A stretch of 64,000 nt of DNA from Isoetes taiwanensis (GCA_021234155.1 JAJEKV010000034.1:4379781-4443780); one strand, 5' to 3'. Shown: positions 11,237 to 23,581, numbered from the stretch's first letter. Program-made: numbers and translations. The notes: generated by a model from the sequence alone, not told the origin.

Positions 11237-12340
11237 ATACAGCTCATACTGTCTAAGTTTAGCACTGTAGGATTCCTTTGAGGGATTTCTAGTTCAGTTA
11301 AATAATCTCTTATACCTCGCATCAAGACATGTTGCTGCATATTCAGCTTCTGCATATTCAGCTTGCTTCTTGCATCTCCATGAGACTGGCACGACCAAGC
11401 AAGAGTACATAACTAGATATAGACTTTCTTGTATCTAGATTGCCAGCCCAATCAGCACAGTATCATTGAAGAACATATGAAGTTGCAGATGTGTTCTTAC
11501 GAGCTGCCTAAATACTTAAAGTCTAGCTCCACCCAAAGGTCCTCTATAGTAGAAGTGCCACAAAGACTATCAGGTACTTTTCATGTTTGCGCAACACTGT
11601 ATATTTGTTGCACACTTTTAAGATAGAAGATTTTGACTACTATTGTCAACAAGCAACGTATTGCCCAAATCAAGGTAATAACTCTCTATTTAAAATTACA
11701 TAGATAGATGCTTGCCCAATACTACATAATTTTTGCACAAATTTAACAAACAAGATTTCGAGATGTTGAATGCAACATCTCATTCACAACATGCTTTTGT
11801 CAATGAACAAGCAACATATTTACTTAACCACATACGGTGCCAAATCAATGTCACATTTTATCCACATTGACACTGCATTGGTCTCCATGGAGAATAAAAC
11901 TCCGTTCAATTCAATTCAATGCAAATCTAACGATCACCTCTTCTATATAGCACCAACAAACAAATTAAGTAAATGCTTTCACTGCTATTTCTATATATCT
12001 TATAACTCTGACAACTTATATTTGACACAAATTGCATTTTCCCTCCAATGCCTATTTTGATAAGAGTAGGTGGTTCGTGTTCATCCTAAAGTCAGAATGC
12101 TCATTATATCACCATACATTTTGGTTACAAAATGCTTCTCAATTTGGTGCTAAAGCCCGGCAACGCCGGGCATCCATAACTAGTTTGAATTAAGTTTTGA
12201 TTCAACTGTCGTGGATGGTCAAAAACATCCAGAGGACTTAAAAAGCTTCTTCGGATGTCTAGAAAATGGCATTTCTGCAATATGCATCTTCTGTAGGGCA
12301 ATGTCTTTTTTTTTTCAAAGTAGATATATTGTTAGAGGTT

Positions 12341-12780
12341 TGTTACGGGTCTGGATTCAGGATCATCTACAAGACAGCCCTCTGTGAGGACCCTTGGATC
12401 AAACAGACAAATCCTTAGTATAGTGTATCACACGGGATTTTGCAAGAGAGATAAGAACAGAAAGAATAAAACAAGGCCGAAAGGAAACTGTATACCAAGA
12501 TAAGAATCTCTTGAATATCATAAGAAATACATGAGGTCTCGCGAAACGCTGAGACAAAAAGCTGAAACAAGACGATGTTAAGTCTCATCTAAAACTTACA
12601 GTCTAACTCTACTAATATATATAGTACAACGGCCTCAGCCCAAAATAGGCATATGGCAGAGCCTTTGTAATCTCGGTTACCGACTCCTGGATCACTTGCT
12701 TGATTTGAGGGAATCCCTTTAATACTGTCATTCGTGTCGCGAATCCTGTTAAGTTAAGGCCGCACTCCCCGGATGTGGTC
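12341..12780 (-). repeat. 3' LTR of the Ty3 element (about 440 bp)
   Basis: On the minus strand the LTR would start TGACCACATCC at 12780, directly after a purine-rich run (AAGAAGAGGTCAAGAGGTG) that fits the polypurine tract, and end GACCCGTAACA at 12341. The TG...CA termini and the match of its last 140 bp to 19328-19470 support the call. The start at 12780 is inferred because the partner LTR is truncated there. Confidence 0.7.
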
Positions 12781-15700
12781 ACTTGTCACCTCTTGACCTC
12801 TTCTTTGATGGGGGCGTAGGTTTCTGCGTGGGCTTGGGTTTGCTACCTGGCGCTCCTGCGTGACCTTGACCCTTGTTTTTGGGCTCTTGTGTGCTGGCCT
12901 GTGTAGTGCTCAAGAATAGTCCAAAGGCCTTGTGGCACGTAACTAACACTCCCCCCTCTCCACCCCCCCAAACCAAAGAACACTCTGGAGAAGAGAAAAG
13001 CTGCACCGCCTCTCGAGGTGGAAAACACAGAACTTGATTGAAGTCATCCCGAGGACTATGAGGTCGAGCCTCTGAATGATACTTCTGGATGAGATCCTGG
13101 TGATCTTTCAAGGCATCCATAGTATTTAACCCAATGGATGGTGGAGCATCCAATAGAAACCCAGATTATGCCTCTTGAAAGGCATAGTGAGCCTCTTCCA
13201 GAACAAACTGGCATTCAATCAGCAGACAGGTCTGGAGACCAAAAGTGCTAGCACTGGCATTGGGATTGCAAAATAGGACGCCCCGAGCCAAGGAGCAGGT
13301 GAGAAGATACTTCGAGGCAGCACAAAAACCTGGTTGTTTGTGAAAAGACAGATCTGGAGAAGTGCCAGCTCTTTTCAGAAATTGATTGAGTCCCCAGATC
13401 GCATTGACAGTGGTTTTTCAACCGCGTTCATTTGGGATGTAAATCCAATTCCTGTTACAATCCAAGGTTTCACCTGCCTGCGAGACATTCCAACGCATAA
13501 AGCATGGATTCCAATGGAGATCTGTGGATATATCTGCTGGGGTCCAATCAGCATGATCAACCAAAGTCGTGGTCCAAAAGAGGGGGCGCCAATCAGAGGT
13601 GAAGAAATGACGACGTGGAGGTTCTCCAAGTGATGCATATGAAGTGTTGTGTTGGGGAGCAGGCTGCATCATGGGCTATTGAGGTTGAGTGCAGAATTCT
13701 TGAAGCAAATCCCGATCCAGGGCTTGATACCAGCGTTCCCATTTTGGACAGGATAGTAGAGTATTGAGGGTTGGGGAGGGGGATGGGAGGGGGAGCGCAG
13801 TCCACGTGGAATGCTCGACTCTCAATATAGGCACGCTGACCTGTCAAAAGAATGAGCCTAGGTGTTGTAAGTAAAGTTGAGCAAATTCAATCCCCGAAGA
13901 GCATTAACCTGGGATTGATCTTAAAGATACTTGTTGTCTTGCTGTAACAGTCACCTAGCATGGATATCCCCTTGAAAGACCCAGGGTGGACCATCAATGA
14001 ACTTGTCTGTGGCATCACCTAGATAGAAATCGTGCATGACATAGGCCATGGGCTGGACAAGTCAAAGAATGAAAAAATCTTTGTCTTCACAAGTGATAAA
14101 CTGGAAGTTAAGGCAAAGAAGACCTTTAAGGTTTGACCAGAGAATGAGCAAATCCTTGCTAATAATCGATAACCCCATTTGCAATGAACCACCAGAGCAT
14201 AAAAAGATGTCTTTGTGACTGTAGGTAATTCAAATAGCTCGTGGGCTTGGGAAAGTCATTAGAAACATTCAGAGCTAAAGCGATGTAGGTTTCTTGCCGG
14301 TGATGGACGTCATTGGCAGACTGGACAGCCTGTTGCAATTGATGTTCCAAATCTTTGATTTTGTTTGCTTGTGTTGCAAGAAGACGAAGCTGTTCCTAGA
14401 TTTTTCGATGAGCATGCATGACCTGGGAAGGCGTGGCACCGTGAGTAGAGACTTGTAGCTGGAGGCTAGCAATCTCAGCATCATCCACAATCTTTTGCTT
14501 TTGCAGGTCTCCGAGCTGTGCTTGAAGACATGTGACCTGTGTCTGAACAGCAGCTAACTGGCCTTCCAGAGCAGAAATGCGGACTTCATCTTACGTGGTG
14601 GCGTGCTGCTGACAGTTGAATTCTTGCTGCAACCCCGCATAGAGAGATTTTGTGTCTGCAAGGGCCTTTTCCTTGATCTGAAGCTGTGCCAGTAGCTATT
14701 CTATGGTGACTTGGAGTTGTGCGTGATGCTCTTCAAGAGTGGCGTGTGCCTCCTATTCCTTAAGGAGAGCAGCTCGTGTGTCCAACAAAGCACCATGTTT
14801 ACTTTGAAGGCTCTCTTCCAGGGTCTGGGTCTGAGCATGGGCAGCTTGAAATTGACGCTGCAAAGCCTCCATGGAATTCAAATGATGTTTGATACCATTC
14901 ATAAGTTGATCCTGAGATTTCTGGAGTTTGAGCATGGAACTTTCCACATTCTGTTCATACTCATATAGTGCCCGCCTTGATGGTTCAGGTATAGGGGGCT
15001 AAACAGACTGAGAGGAAACAAGAATGACCTTCGAAGAGGAGGATGTAGCATCAATTTGATTTATGTTGTCAAGGAGAAGGCCTGGCCTCCATGTGAGCCA
15101 TATGCAGTCGAGAGGTCTCCTCTTGAAGTTCTCTGATAGGACGAATGACCAAATGTGTCAGACTGGAAGCCTGTGAGGTGACATCCAAGGGCCGAATGGA
15201 AATCCGACTGGGCTTTGGAAGGCATTGCTGAATAATAACCTGGAAGTGTGCCCCCATAGCTGAATCAGGGCCCGAGCCTGGAGCTTGTCGAAGGCATGTA
15301 GAAGGCGTTGGAATAGAATTTATGTCCAGTCAACAAAGCTGGTTGAATGAATAGCCACAATGGCTGTATGAAAGAAATGCTTATTGATGTGTGTGTTCTT
15401 GACAGAATACCTATAAAATTTACGCCACAAAAACTTAACAAAAGCCTCATGAGGCTTGGCAATCGTCATGAGCTTGTGGGTTGTGGCCGCAGATGGGACT
15501 TGACCATATACCGTAACATCATGATCTTGCAAAGCTGCCCAATTCAAAGAAGAGGTATGTCTGGGTAATCAAAATCCCTGGGCCAAAAGACTTTGATTTA
15601 GAGTAGTTTTGGTACGATCAACCGTCGTTTGGTACCCAGCCCCAGTCTTCACCAAACCAGCGACAAATTGTTGACATTGCGCCCGATTCGGAACAGGGAG

Positions 15701-16261
15701 TTCTTGGCTGACAAAATCAAGCAACCCCGCCCTTTCAGCAACATCACGACTGGCATCTTAAGAGCACGCTGAAGATTAGGTGTTGAGAAGTGTACATATG
15801 AGAAAAAGTCAGAATTCATGTGCTCAGTGGCTTACAGAGTAGCCAACTTTGGTGCGACAGCCATAGCGATCGGAACAAGGAGAATGAGAGCAAAAGTCGA
15901 ACGACGGAAAAAGTTTGAGCTTTAGGGTTTGCATCTGTGCAGCATAGAGATTTAATAGGCAGTTCGAAAAGCAGAATCTGAACCGTTAATCCTGACAGAT
16001 GGCATCATCGAGGAAAAGACTGATTAGGAGCCAAAATTATGGCTAAATCCCAGAAAGTCAATAGCAGTAATATCAATGGTGGAGATTGGAAAGATTGAAC
16101 GGTGCAATGTTGAACCATGAAGGCATACGAATAATGATGTCACATCCATGATTTAATTTGACGTAATTAAGAAGGGCAACTCGAGAGTGTGAACTTCTTA
16201 ATGAAGAAGGTGGCAAGGGCAGCAGGCTAGAGAGAGGGTACCACTACTAGATTTGCGGCGA
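12779..16261 (-). pseudogene. Accessory ORF of the Ty3 element, coiled-coil protein, decayed
   Basis: Downstream of integrase and on the same strand, a chain of minus-strand frames runs from an ATG at 16261 (MSRRKSSSGT) to a stop at 12779-12781. Frames at about 15547-15069, 14947-14753, 14490-14159 and 13153-12779 carry compatible composition. The middle is heptad-like and Gln/Leu-rich (QRQFQAAHAQTQTLEESLQS), typical of a long coiled coil. The C-terminus is Pro/Lys-rich (KPTQKPTPPSKKRSRGDK). The last codons encode the polypurine tract, and the stop is formed by the first bases of the LTR. Some plant Ty3 elements have extra 3' ORFs (env-like or unnamed); I cannot match this one to a known type. 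Numerous stops mean it is not functional. Confidence 0.5.
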
Positions 16262-16876
16262 GACATGGGAATTTGGAATTAGAATGTACCCAGAATATGG
16301 ACAGGTTAGCTAAAGACATTGGGCCACCGTGGCATCCAAGAGGCGGTAGGTCTATATAAGACGAAGGAAGATGGAGTCGAGGACACAGCAAGTGCAACGA
16401 TGGAGATGATCAATATTATGCCGAAGAATTGTCCGGAGTGGCTTACCTGTCGCATGAATGATGTTGTGGATGAAAAATAGAGGTATTTTCATGGATGGGT
16501 GGTTGGCCGCTTCGACAGACAACCTCGACCCCCAGTCCAACTATGTGGACGTGGTCCTGCATCTACGTTAGGATCCGGAGTAAGGATACATGATCTTGCG
16601 AGTCTGTGCCGCCCCGAACCCTGAATAGGATGAAGAGTAGAGTAGGATTTTGCGTTTAAGTAAGGGCGATGCCCATGCGATTAAGTAAGGGCAATGCCCA
16701 TTTTGTAACCATACTCCTTTTGATAATATAAAGCCTTTGCTCAATCGGGTTTCTCTATGTCATAAAGGTTGTCATATGGTGAGTCCTTTTGAAATGTTTT
16801 GAGGCGAAAGCCATTTACCAAAGTAGGTAATAGGTGCCATCTAATTCAGCAAGTTGGAATACACGGTTGTACCACC

Positions 16877-17872
16877 TTAATGATTTTGTAAGGGCCACCA
16901 ACGAAATTTGAGTTTGTCGAGAAAATTCTTGTATCTAAAGTCATAGAGAAGAACTAAATCTCCTTCATTGAAAGTTTTTCTTTTGTTCTGGCTGTCATGC
17001 CATGATTTCCGCAATTGTTGACCAGCAAGAACCCTGAGATAGGCATCCCTGATAATTTCATCAAGTTGTTGCAACTGATAAACCCGTTCCTGCAAAGCAG
17101 CAGGAGGATCATGAACAATAGCCAGTTGAAATCTTAGAGTAGATAGAATAAATTCAAAAGGTATGCGTCCTATGGCAATTTTGTAAGTGGTATTATAGGC
17201 CCATAAAACAGTTGGTAATTTTTCCTGCCAATCTTTCGCGAAGCATCACAAATTTTCTTGAGAATGTTGATCAGAGTCTCGTATGTGCTTTCATCAAGAC
17301 CATTGCCTTTTGGATAGTATGGCGTGCTCTTCGGATGATGGATATACAAATACTCTGTGAGTTTCTTGATCGTGTGATTGACAAAATGAATACCCCTGTC
17401 ACTCACCAGTTCCGTGGGCCAACCGATTACTTGCATTTAGAGCACCCCCGCCATGCTGGCTACAGTGCTATCGGCTAATACACAAGCTTCAGCCCACTTA
17501 GTGGCATAATCTGTGAGGACAAGAATGTATCGAGCACGGGAGTTACGAGCAGATGGATCAATGGGCCCAACAAAATCCATCCCCCATTTGCTGAAAGGTA
17601 GGGGCTTGGCAACTTGAGTTAATGGTAGAGCGTCACGGGCCGTGGGCTGTCCAACGTGCTGGCAGACGTCACATTGGTGCGCATGAGCATGAGTGTCTTT
17701 GAATAGCATGGGCTAAAAATATCCAATTAAAAGGATTTTCCGTATCACCACTAAAATGTCCTTCACCTAAACCTTCATGTGCTTGATGAACAATGTCAGG
17801 AACCTCATGAGGAAGAACCCATCTTCGCAAAATCATATCCTTGCCATGTTTGTAGAGATGTCCAGTCATCAT
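16877..17872 (-). pseudogene. Ty3 integrase, decayed
   Basis: Three consecutive minus-strand frames give the integrase in order: the HHCC finger (HEGLGEGHFSGDT, then HQCDVCQH), the catalytic core with first Asp in GMDFVGPID, second Asp in ELVSDRGIHF, Glu in GLDESTYETL, and a C-terminal SH3-like piece (FNEGDLVLLYDFRY). All three catalytic acids are visible, but stops and frameshifts near 17709, 17437 and 17170 break the frame. In the intact family the protein inserts retroelement cDNA into chromosomes. Confidence 0.85.
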
Positions 17873-18420
17873 TGTATAGTCATGGACTTCGCGAAGGAAT
17901 TGTTGACGACGTGAAAATTGTCTGGAAAGAGCGTGGGATCCTTGGATGATAATGTACCTGAGAGAAGATATTGTTGGTAGTCGTGGAACCAGTGTGACGT
18001 GGTCGTGACTAAAAAGAGTTGAGCATCTAGAAAAGTGTCTGAAACTCCTGATGACGGATCATCGGTGTGGATGCATGAGAGATAATTAGGCACCACATCA
18101 GACTTTCCTGCCTTGTGAATAATTTCAAAGGGAGCAAAGTCTTGTAGTAGTAGCACCCAGTGAGCAATGCATTCCGTGGGCATGGTTTTATTGATCAGAT
18201 AAAGCAGAGCTTGATGATCTACGAAGAACTTAATTTTGCTACCTTGCAGATAGTGGCGGAACCGTTACATGCAAGAAATGAGTCCAAGCGCTTCCCATTC
18301 TGTGGCAGAATAATTCTTCTCCACAGGGTTGAGTTTTCCTGCTCGCATAACGAATCGGCTTGTCTTGTTGAGAGTTATACTCTTGTGAGAGAACAACATT
18401 GTTGATCCAACACAGCTTGC
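17872..18420 (-). pseudogene. Ty3 RNase H domain, decayed and fused to gag
   Basis: Minus-strand frames contain the Ty3 RNase H signature: NNVVLSQEY, PIRYASRKLNPVEKNYSAT, EWEALG, then RFRHYLQGSKIKFFVDHQAL and LQDFAPFEIIHKAGKSDVVP. A frameshift separates the NPVEKNYS part from its upstream frame and a stop interrupts before RFRHYL. The protein begins abruptly within the first strand of the domain, directly joined to gag sequence, so the reverse transcriptase that should precede it is gone. Confidence 0.8.
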
Positions 18421-19276
18421 GGAGGAGGTTGTTGCTTCTGCTGCTACTGAGGAGCGCGTAGAGGTTTCCACAAAGTGGGTCGTGTGGGCCGTGGTTCCCA
18501 TTCGCCACCCAGAATTGATAGGCCGTAAGGCGCACTGAAGCAGTCTGGTTAGTACTCGATAACTGGACTTGAACTTGGGGAAGTTGTGGGCACGCCGTGG
18601 TAGTGTGGCCCCATTCCCTGCAGTGATAACATTGAGCTTTAGCTGGGTCAAAAGGAGCACGGGAGCCTTCAGAAGGTTGTTGTTGGAGATCATTGAGCTG
18701 CTTGAGGAGTTGTTGATCATCATCTGTGGTACCATAATGAGACAAAAAGGTCACCTTCATTTCTTGCCAGCTTTGTTTCCAAAGACTTTTATTGACCATG
18801 GGCCATTGATGGGGAGCACCACGTAGCGTGATGGAGAAAATATGAAACTTGAGTTGGGGCTGAGAGTGCCCGTTTAAAATAGTGAGAGCTTCGAATTCCT
18901 CCCACAAATGGGTTTGCCTTTAGCATTGCCAAAAATAGGATATGGAAGCTTGAGCTGGAAAGCCGTTGAGGTAACTTGAGTGATACAGGATTGCCAGAAA
19001 CATAATGAGTTTGAGGCACAGAAACTTGGGTGTAAAGTGGTGGTGCAGAAGGATAAGCATGGCCTTGAGGCAAGGCAGAGGTGTGTGAACAAGGCATCTG
19101 TGTTGGAATAGTAAATCAGGAGGTTCAGAATGTTTGGTGTCATCTGGGGTCAAACCCTCTGCATCCTCTTTTGTCAGAATGAGATCACCCATGTTGTACA
19201 CATTGACAGGTGGTTGAAAAGATGGTGATGACTAATATTCGTGGTTAGGACCAAAGGAAACCTGAGGGTAGCCCAT
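18421..19276 (-). pseudogene. Ty3 gag with CCHC zinc knuckle, decayed
   Basis: The frame begins MGYPQVSFGPNHEY at 19276 and continues through a second stretch beginning MYNMGDLILTKEDAEGL. It includes a capsid-like part (FHIFSITLRGAPHQWPMVN, WQEMKVTFLSHYG) and a CCHC knuckle CYHCREWGHTTTAC near 18635. An early stop and several frame changes interrupt it. Gag normally forms the retrotransposon particle and binds RNA through the knuckle. Confidence 0.8.
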
Positions 19277-19310
19277 ACCATTTTATGAAGTTAGAAGAAA
19301 AGAACTAAGG

Positions 19311-19327
19311 CCCGGCTGTGGCGACAG
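19311..19327 (-). other. Probable primer-binding site of the Ty3 element
   Basis: Read on the minus strand, the LTR end (..TAAACA) is followed by CTGTCGCCACAGCCGGG. This resembles the TGGCGCCGTTGCCGGG site used by many plant Ty3 elements, with several mismatches including the third base. The position next to the LTR is right, but the assignment is tentative. Confidence 0.45.
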
Positions 19328-19470
19328 TGTTTAGGGTCTGGGTTCAGGATCATTTGCAAGATAGCCCTCTGTAAGGACCCTTGGATCAAACAAACAAATC
19401 CTTAGTGTACTGTGTACACGTGGGTTTTTGCAAAAGAGATAAGAACAAAAAAAACAAAACAGAGTGGTGG
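19328..19470 (-). repeat. Truncated 5' LTR of the Ty3 element
   Basis: About 140 bases match the outer end of the 12341-12780 LTR, including CAAATCCTTAGTrTA and TTGCAArAGAGATAAGAACA. The match stops near 19470, so the remaining 300 bases of this LTR were deleted or replaced. Confidence 0.75.
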
Positions 19471-20012
19471 AAGCAAAAAGGGCATCTATAAGAGTAAGCC
19501 CTTAATGCCACGTAGACAAATAAGCGAGCTGCAAAGGGATGACCAACTTTATGTGGGTCTAGCTTGATGCAAGGATATTGAAGCTGATGACATATATTTT
19601 TATTAATTGCAGGGGTGTCTGCATCAGTGATATGGTACAGTTTATGCTGGTAGAATAGCTACAGAAACTAAGGTTTGCTTCACGAATATAATGCTAACCC
19701 TTGCAGTTTTCTAAGCAGGGCCATATACATGCATAGGCTAGCACCATTCTCAAGTCACAATCCCTTCTGATATGGTAGGACTCTCGATTATTCTACATCA
19801 TACATTATGAGATGAATGAATATCCAGGTAGCCGTGAGACAAATGAATATGCTCAGAGATGGCTTTCTAGCTAGACTTCAGGTGCCCTCATCTTCGTATG
19901 CCTAGATAAAAAATGCTATTTTAAGTTCCCCCTGGTACCAAGAGAAGTGTTAAAGCTTTCCAAAGTCAATGGAGAAAGCAAATTATTGCAAGAAAAAACT
20001 CCACAACTTCAA

Positions 20013-20742
20013 ACCAGTAAGAAGATTCTCAGGCTTGATGTCCCGATGAATGACATGTTTCTCATGGCAGTAAATCAGGGCTCTTGCCAAGGAAGCAATA
20101 TACTGCAAAGGACAGAATAAGGAATTATGCATTTGGCTTAACATGAATTATTTATGAACATATTGACTCACAGTTGTTGCCCGCTTTTCTTCGAAGGTCT
20201 TGCAACGTTGAAGTTTCTTGTAGAGTTCTCCTCTAACAGCATACTCTAATATCAAGTAAACCCTATTCTGGATGTTGTAGATGCATCAGCAGAGGAAAAA
20301 ACTTTAGATCATATAGATCAAATATGCGGATAGTGTGGACTGTTTAGATTGTTTAATAGTGGAAAGCAATAATATATCTGGTCATAGAAATAACCGTACA
20401 GTCTAAGAATGTTTGCATCCTAAGATGGCTTTGTATTTCAATTTCTGAACGAAGCTGATGCTCAACTTGAGATTGTTGGAGTTGGTTCTTGAAAAGCACC
20501 TTTAATGCGATAACATATTTGCTCTGCGGCCACATAAAGGGAAATAATGCATTGCTACCATAATATGATGTGATTTTTCCATTATTATACAGGATAATAA
20601 AAGAATTAGTTACCTTCCTCTCTCTAGCGAGATAGACATTTCCAAATTTTCCTCTTCCAAGGGGCTTTCCAATATCAAAGTCTGCTAAGGTCCATCTTTT
20701 GTCCTCCTGTTTAGGATTATCATCAATGCTTCCAGCACAAAC
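20013..20742 (-). pseudogene. Aurora kinase fragment (N-terminal half of kinase domain)
   Basis: Four exons on the minus strand (20742-20614, 20523-20378, 20267-20172, 20102 to about 20013) encode the N-lobe and start of the catalytic loop of a plant Aurora Ser/Thr kinase: [20 protein letters not shown] (glycine loop), [12 protein letters not shown] (catalytic Lys), [10 protein letters not shown]-like helix [20 protein letters not shown], and [18 protein letters not shown]. Introns are retained, so this is a DNA-level duplicate. A one-base deletion in the HPN region of exon 2 shifts the frame, the donor after exon 2 is AT instead of GT, and everything after the catalytic loop (DFG, activation segment, C-lobe) is missing. 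It is therefore a non-functional fragment of a mitotic kinase gene. Confidence 0.85.
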
Positions 20743-21229
20743 CTGCAAAACTACAATGAGACCTCTTGCAGATAATGAAGGTATTGTGCCAACCCTATCT
20801 TAGATGGCAAAGCAATCAATCACATGTTCTCCTCAGATGGCAAAGCAATCAAGCTCGAACAGTTAAGCCGTAATGGGCAGACAAATTTTGCATAAATTGT
20901 TCAGATATTGCAATTCAAATGCACCTTAGCATCCGGAGCTTCAACCATTTTTGGTACACAAAAAGATCTTGTACTGCAAATCGGAAAGCGCTGTATTAGA
21001 AGAGTACTAGCATCAGAGCAAAGACCCTTGATGATCTATAAATACAAATTTTTACGAAATCAAGCTCCAACTTACAGACTGCATAAGCCAAAGCCCATAT
21101 CCAAGGCCAGACAAAGTTTAATAGAAAAAGGGGCCGTCTCTCTTCATTTTAATCGGTTCTTCAGGCTTGAAAGAATATCTTCCCCGGATAAAAATTGTGA
21201 AGCTGAATCCCGGTAGATCAAGCTCTAGA

Positions 21230-23480
21230 TCCGTCGCTCCTCCTCTGTTCTGTTTTGAATGAATACAATGGCTACCTCAAAACGTAACAACGTTCTTGAT
21301 CTGAAAGAAGGGAAGTTTGGAAAGGAAGATCTTTCTGCCTGATGAAGGCCGGAGAACGACTGTAAGCATCTTGGGGCGGGACGTTTCCAATCGGCATCAA
21401 CTTCTTTATTTTTCTCAACCGTCTATTTGTTCAGATAAAAATCGAACGGTCTATTTTGTGTCCATGTCATTTTTTAGTACACGTGGATAGGCTAGGCTTC
21501 AAGATAACTTGACACTCGAGGTTAGGCTGTTGTGCTAAAAAATATATTAATCTAGATGATAATTTTGTCATCTAGAATGATAATTAAACAAGTAATTATC
21601 ATCTAGAATAATATTTAAACAAGACAAGCAAAAAAACTAAATTATATGAATTACCCAAACACACACAAAGCTCTTTTACTGTTCTTTGGTAAAGAACATA
21701 TTTACTAGATATGCATCCATGATATGTTTTATTCATCTATCTTTTGTTTGCATATGCAAACCAATTGTTTAGTGATACTTATTATGTTTGCAATTATAAT
21801 ATATCGTATATCCAAGATCTACATACATCCCAAATACCAAATCACCATTGACTAGGGGATGATTGTAAGGTTATAATTTCTTAACCGGCAGATCCTCGGC
21901 AATTATAAATCCCAATAGTTGGATCTAGACCAATGATTAGGCGTAATATTCTCGAACAACCTGATAAACAGACAACAACTTGTTTATCACGATAAACTGG
22001 TAGTAAGCAAAGAATAATATACTTGCAGCAAGGTTGAAGCCTATTTCGACATTTTTTGCCCTATTCCACAGTGCAAGACCCTTTCTGCACCATTCCACAG
22101 ATTGGCTTAGTGCTCAAAAATCACGTAACTTGTGCGTTCAAACTTTGCCATTGCTCAAGCTCAATTTGTTTTTTTACAACAGGGCTACATGTAATTGGCA
22201 GGGCTGGGTGAAAGCCGAATACTATTATAGGGCTCCAATGCAGACACAGAAGAAGAGGACGAATGCCTAGAATGGATTTTTGGCCTTCAATCTACCCGGC
22301 TTTATCAATTTTGGCATGAATGGGAGGTCTGAAATTTGCAAAAATGGAATTGAATATGGCAATGGCAAAATGGGACTTGAAACAGAGGTAAAATAGCCTC
22401 GGACCTCCCAGTTAAAGGGATCAAGCCCCTCACACTTGCTCCCAAATAAATGGGCTCACCCTAATGGGCTTGCCTATTTATTAAGTGTAATGGGCTCTCG
22501 TGGGGTTTTAACCCCTTCTTAGAGCAGTGGAGCCGTTTGTAGTGGTGAGTCATATGTGATATAGGGGTTTTAAGGAATACATGGGCCCTATCAAAATGTG
22601 AGGGCAATGGTTTAGAAATCTTGGTTCCCCTTTATTCTCGTGAGGAGTTACATTTTTGACATATGTATGCATGGAACCTCTAAGAAGATGTCTTGCCCTT
22701 CTTTCTCTGATGGTGCATCAAATTATTATTGCGTTGCTAGGCCTACCAGATTGTATTGACGATTTTAGGCAGGCATGAATGCATAGTTGATGGATGAATG
22801 TATAATTGATGGCATCTTATTTTTATTGTTTGCTTCTTCCAGGCAAGCAATTGCCAAATTTGAGAACGTGGATGGGAACTCAGGGTTGGTTGTTTGTAGG
22901 GAGTAATGGCCAGGGGATTCAACTCCTAGTTAAGGAAGTGTGGCCGAGGTGGATGGCCATATCTCTTTAGAGAATTTGGAGCATTGGAAAGCAATCAATC
23001 TAATGGCTCGAAGGAGAAATACCAAGGGAGCAATAAAGAGTCTATGGATGTAAGATAGTGATATGGAGAAGAGGAAGGAAGGAAGGAAGAAGGCGGCGAG
23101 AACTTTCGTTATGGACTATAGATTAACTGGTTTATAACACGCGCATACTCGGATGGCATTAACTCATGCAGGTGATGTGCGTCTTGCACGCGAATGCGCG
23201 GCGGGCACCTGTTGCCTCTTATTGCGAGAGTGAGGCGGGTAGTTGAGAAGCATGGCATAAGGTCCATTATATAGGCATGGGGTGGCGTACTGGGAGGCCC
23301 CAGTAAACCCATGGGCAGGGCCGTTAATAGCGGAGTTAACCACATCCGGGCTGATATATACCGGTCTATGGGGCAAAAGAAAAAGGGGCAAATACACTGC
23401 ATGACAACATGAAGCATAACTATATGGCGGCAAGTATTAATAGCAGGGTGATGGACGCTACGCGTAGAAATTCATTCGTG
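21230..23480. other. No supported gene; small stem-loops only
   Basis: Mixed AT-rich sequence without a recognisable protein. A 57-base hairpin lies at 21551-21607 (listed separately). Short plus-strand frames near 20908 and 22034 lack domains or plausible context. Confidence 0.4.
21551..21607. repeat. Short perfect stem-loop
   Basis: TCTAGATGATAATT at 21551-21564 is the exact reverse complement of AATTATCATCTAGA at 21594-21607, with a further internal copy of TCATCTAGA in the loop. It is compatible with a small MITE remnant. Confidence 0.6.
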
Positions 23481-23536
23481 CATGTATATATACGGCCGTA
23501 TATCCAGGTCCCGTTGTAGATTTACGGCAGTCCGCG

Positions 23537-23543
23537 TATATAA
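23537..23543 (+). promoter_or_regulatory. Candidate TATA box of the ERF gene
   Basis: TATATAA lies about 40 bases upstream of the ERF start codon at 23582. That is close, so the leader would be very short. An alternative TATATATA occurs at about 23483. Confidence 0.35.
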
Positions 23544-23581
23544 GTAAGTAGTCTTTGCATAGGAATTTGAAGAGGAAAAAT

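Larger units (their letters stand above)
7460..12340. other. T-rich region, no supported gene
   Basis: The plus strand is strongly T/pyrimidine-rich from about 8100 to 10720. The hydrophobic plus-strand frames here are what TTT/CTT-rich sequence gives by chance, and none shows a domain. What can be seen are small duplications (listed separately), including a repeated GCGGATGTTCTTTC-type phrase between 10420 and 10590 and an imperfect 60-bp tandem duplication around 10735-10830. Confidence 0.5.
12341..19470 (-). mobile_element. Ty3 LTR retrotransposon lacking PR and RT, with extra 3' ORF
   Basis: Coding runs on the minus strand in the order LTR, primer site, gag with zinc knuckle, RNase H, integrase, long extra ORF, LTR. 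LTR ends match at 12341 and 19328: the plus-strand phrase TGTT(a)gGGTCTGGrTTCAGGATCAT opens both, and similarity runs for about 140 bp. Protease and reverse transcriptase are absent, and gag passes directly into RNase H near 18420. Several stops and frameshifts interrupt all domains, so the copy is dead. The 5' LTR is truncated at its outer side near 19470. Confidence 0.85.
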
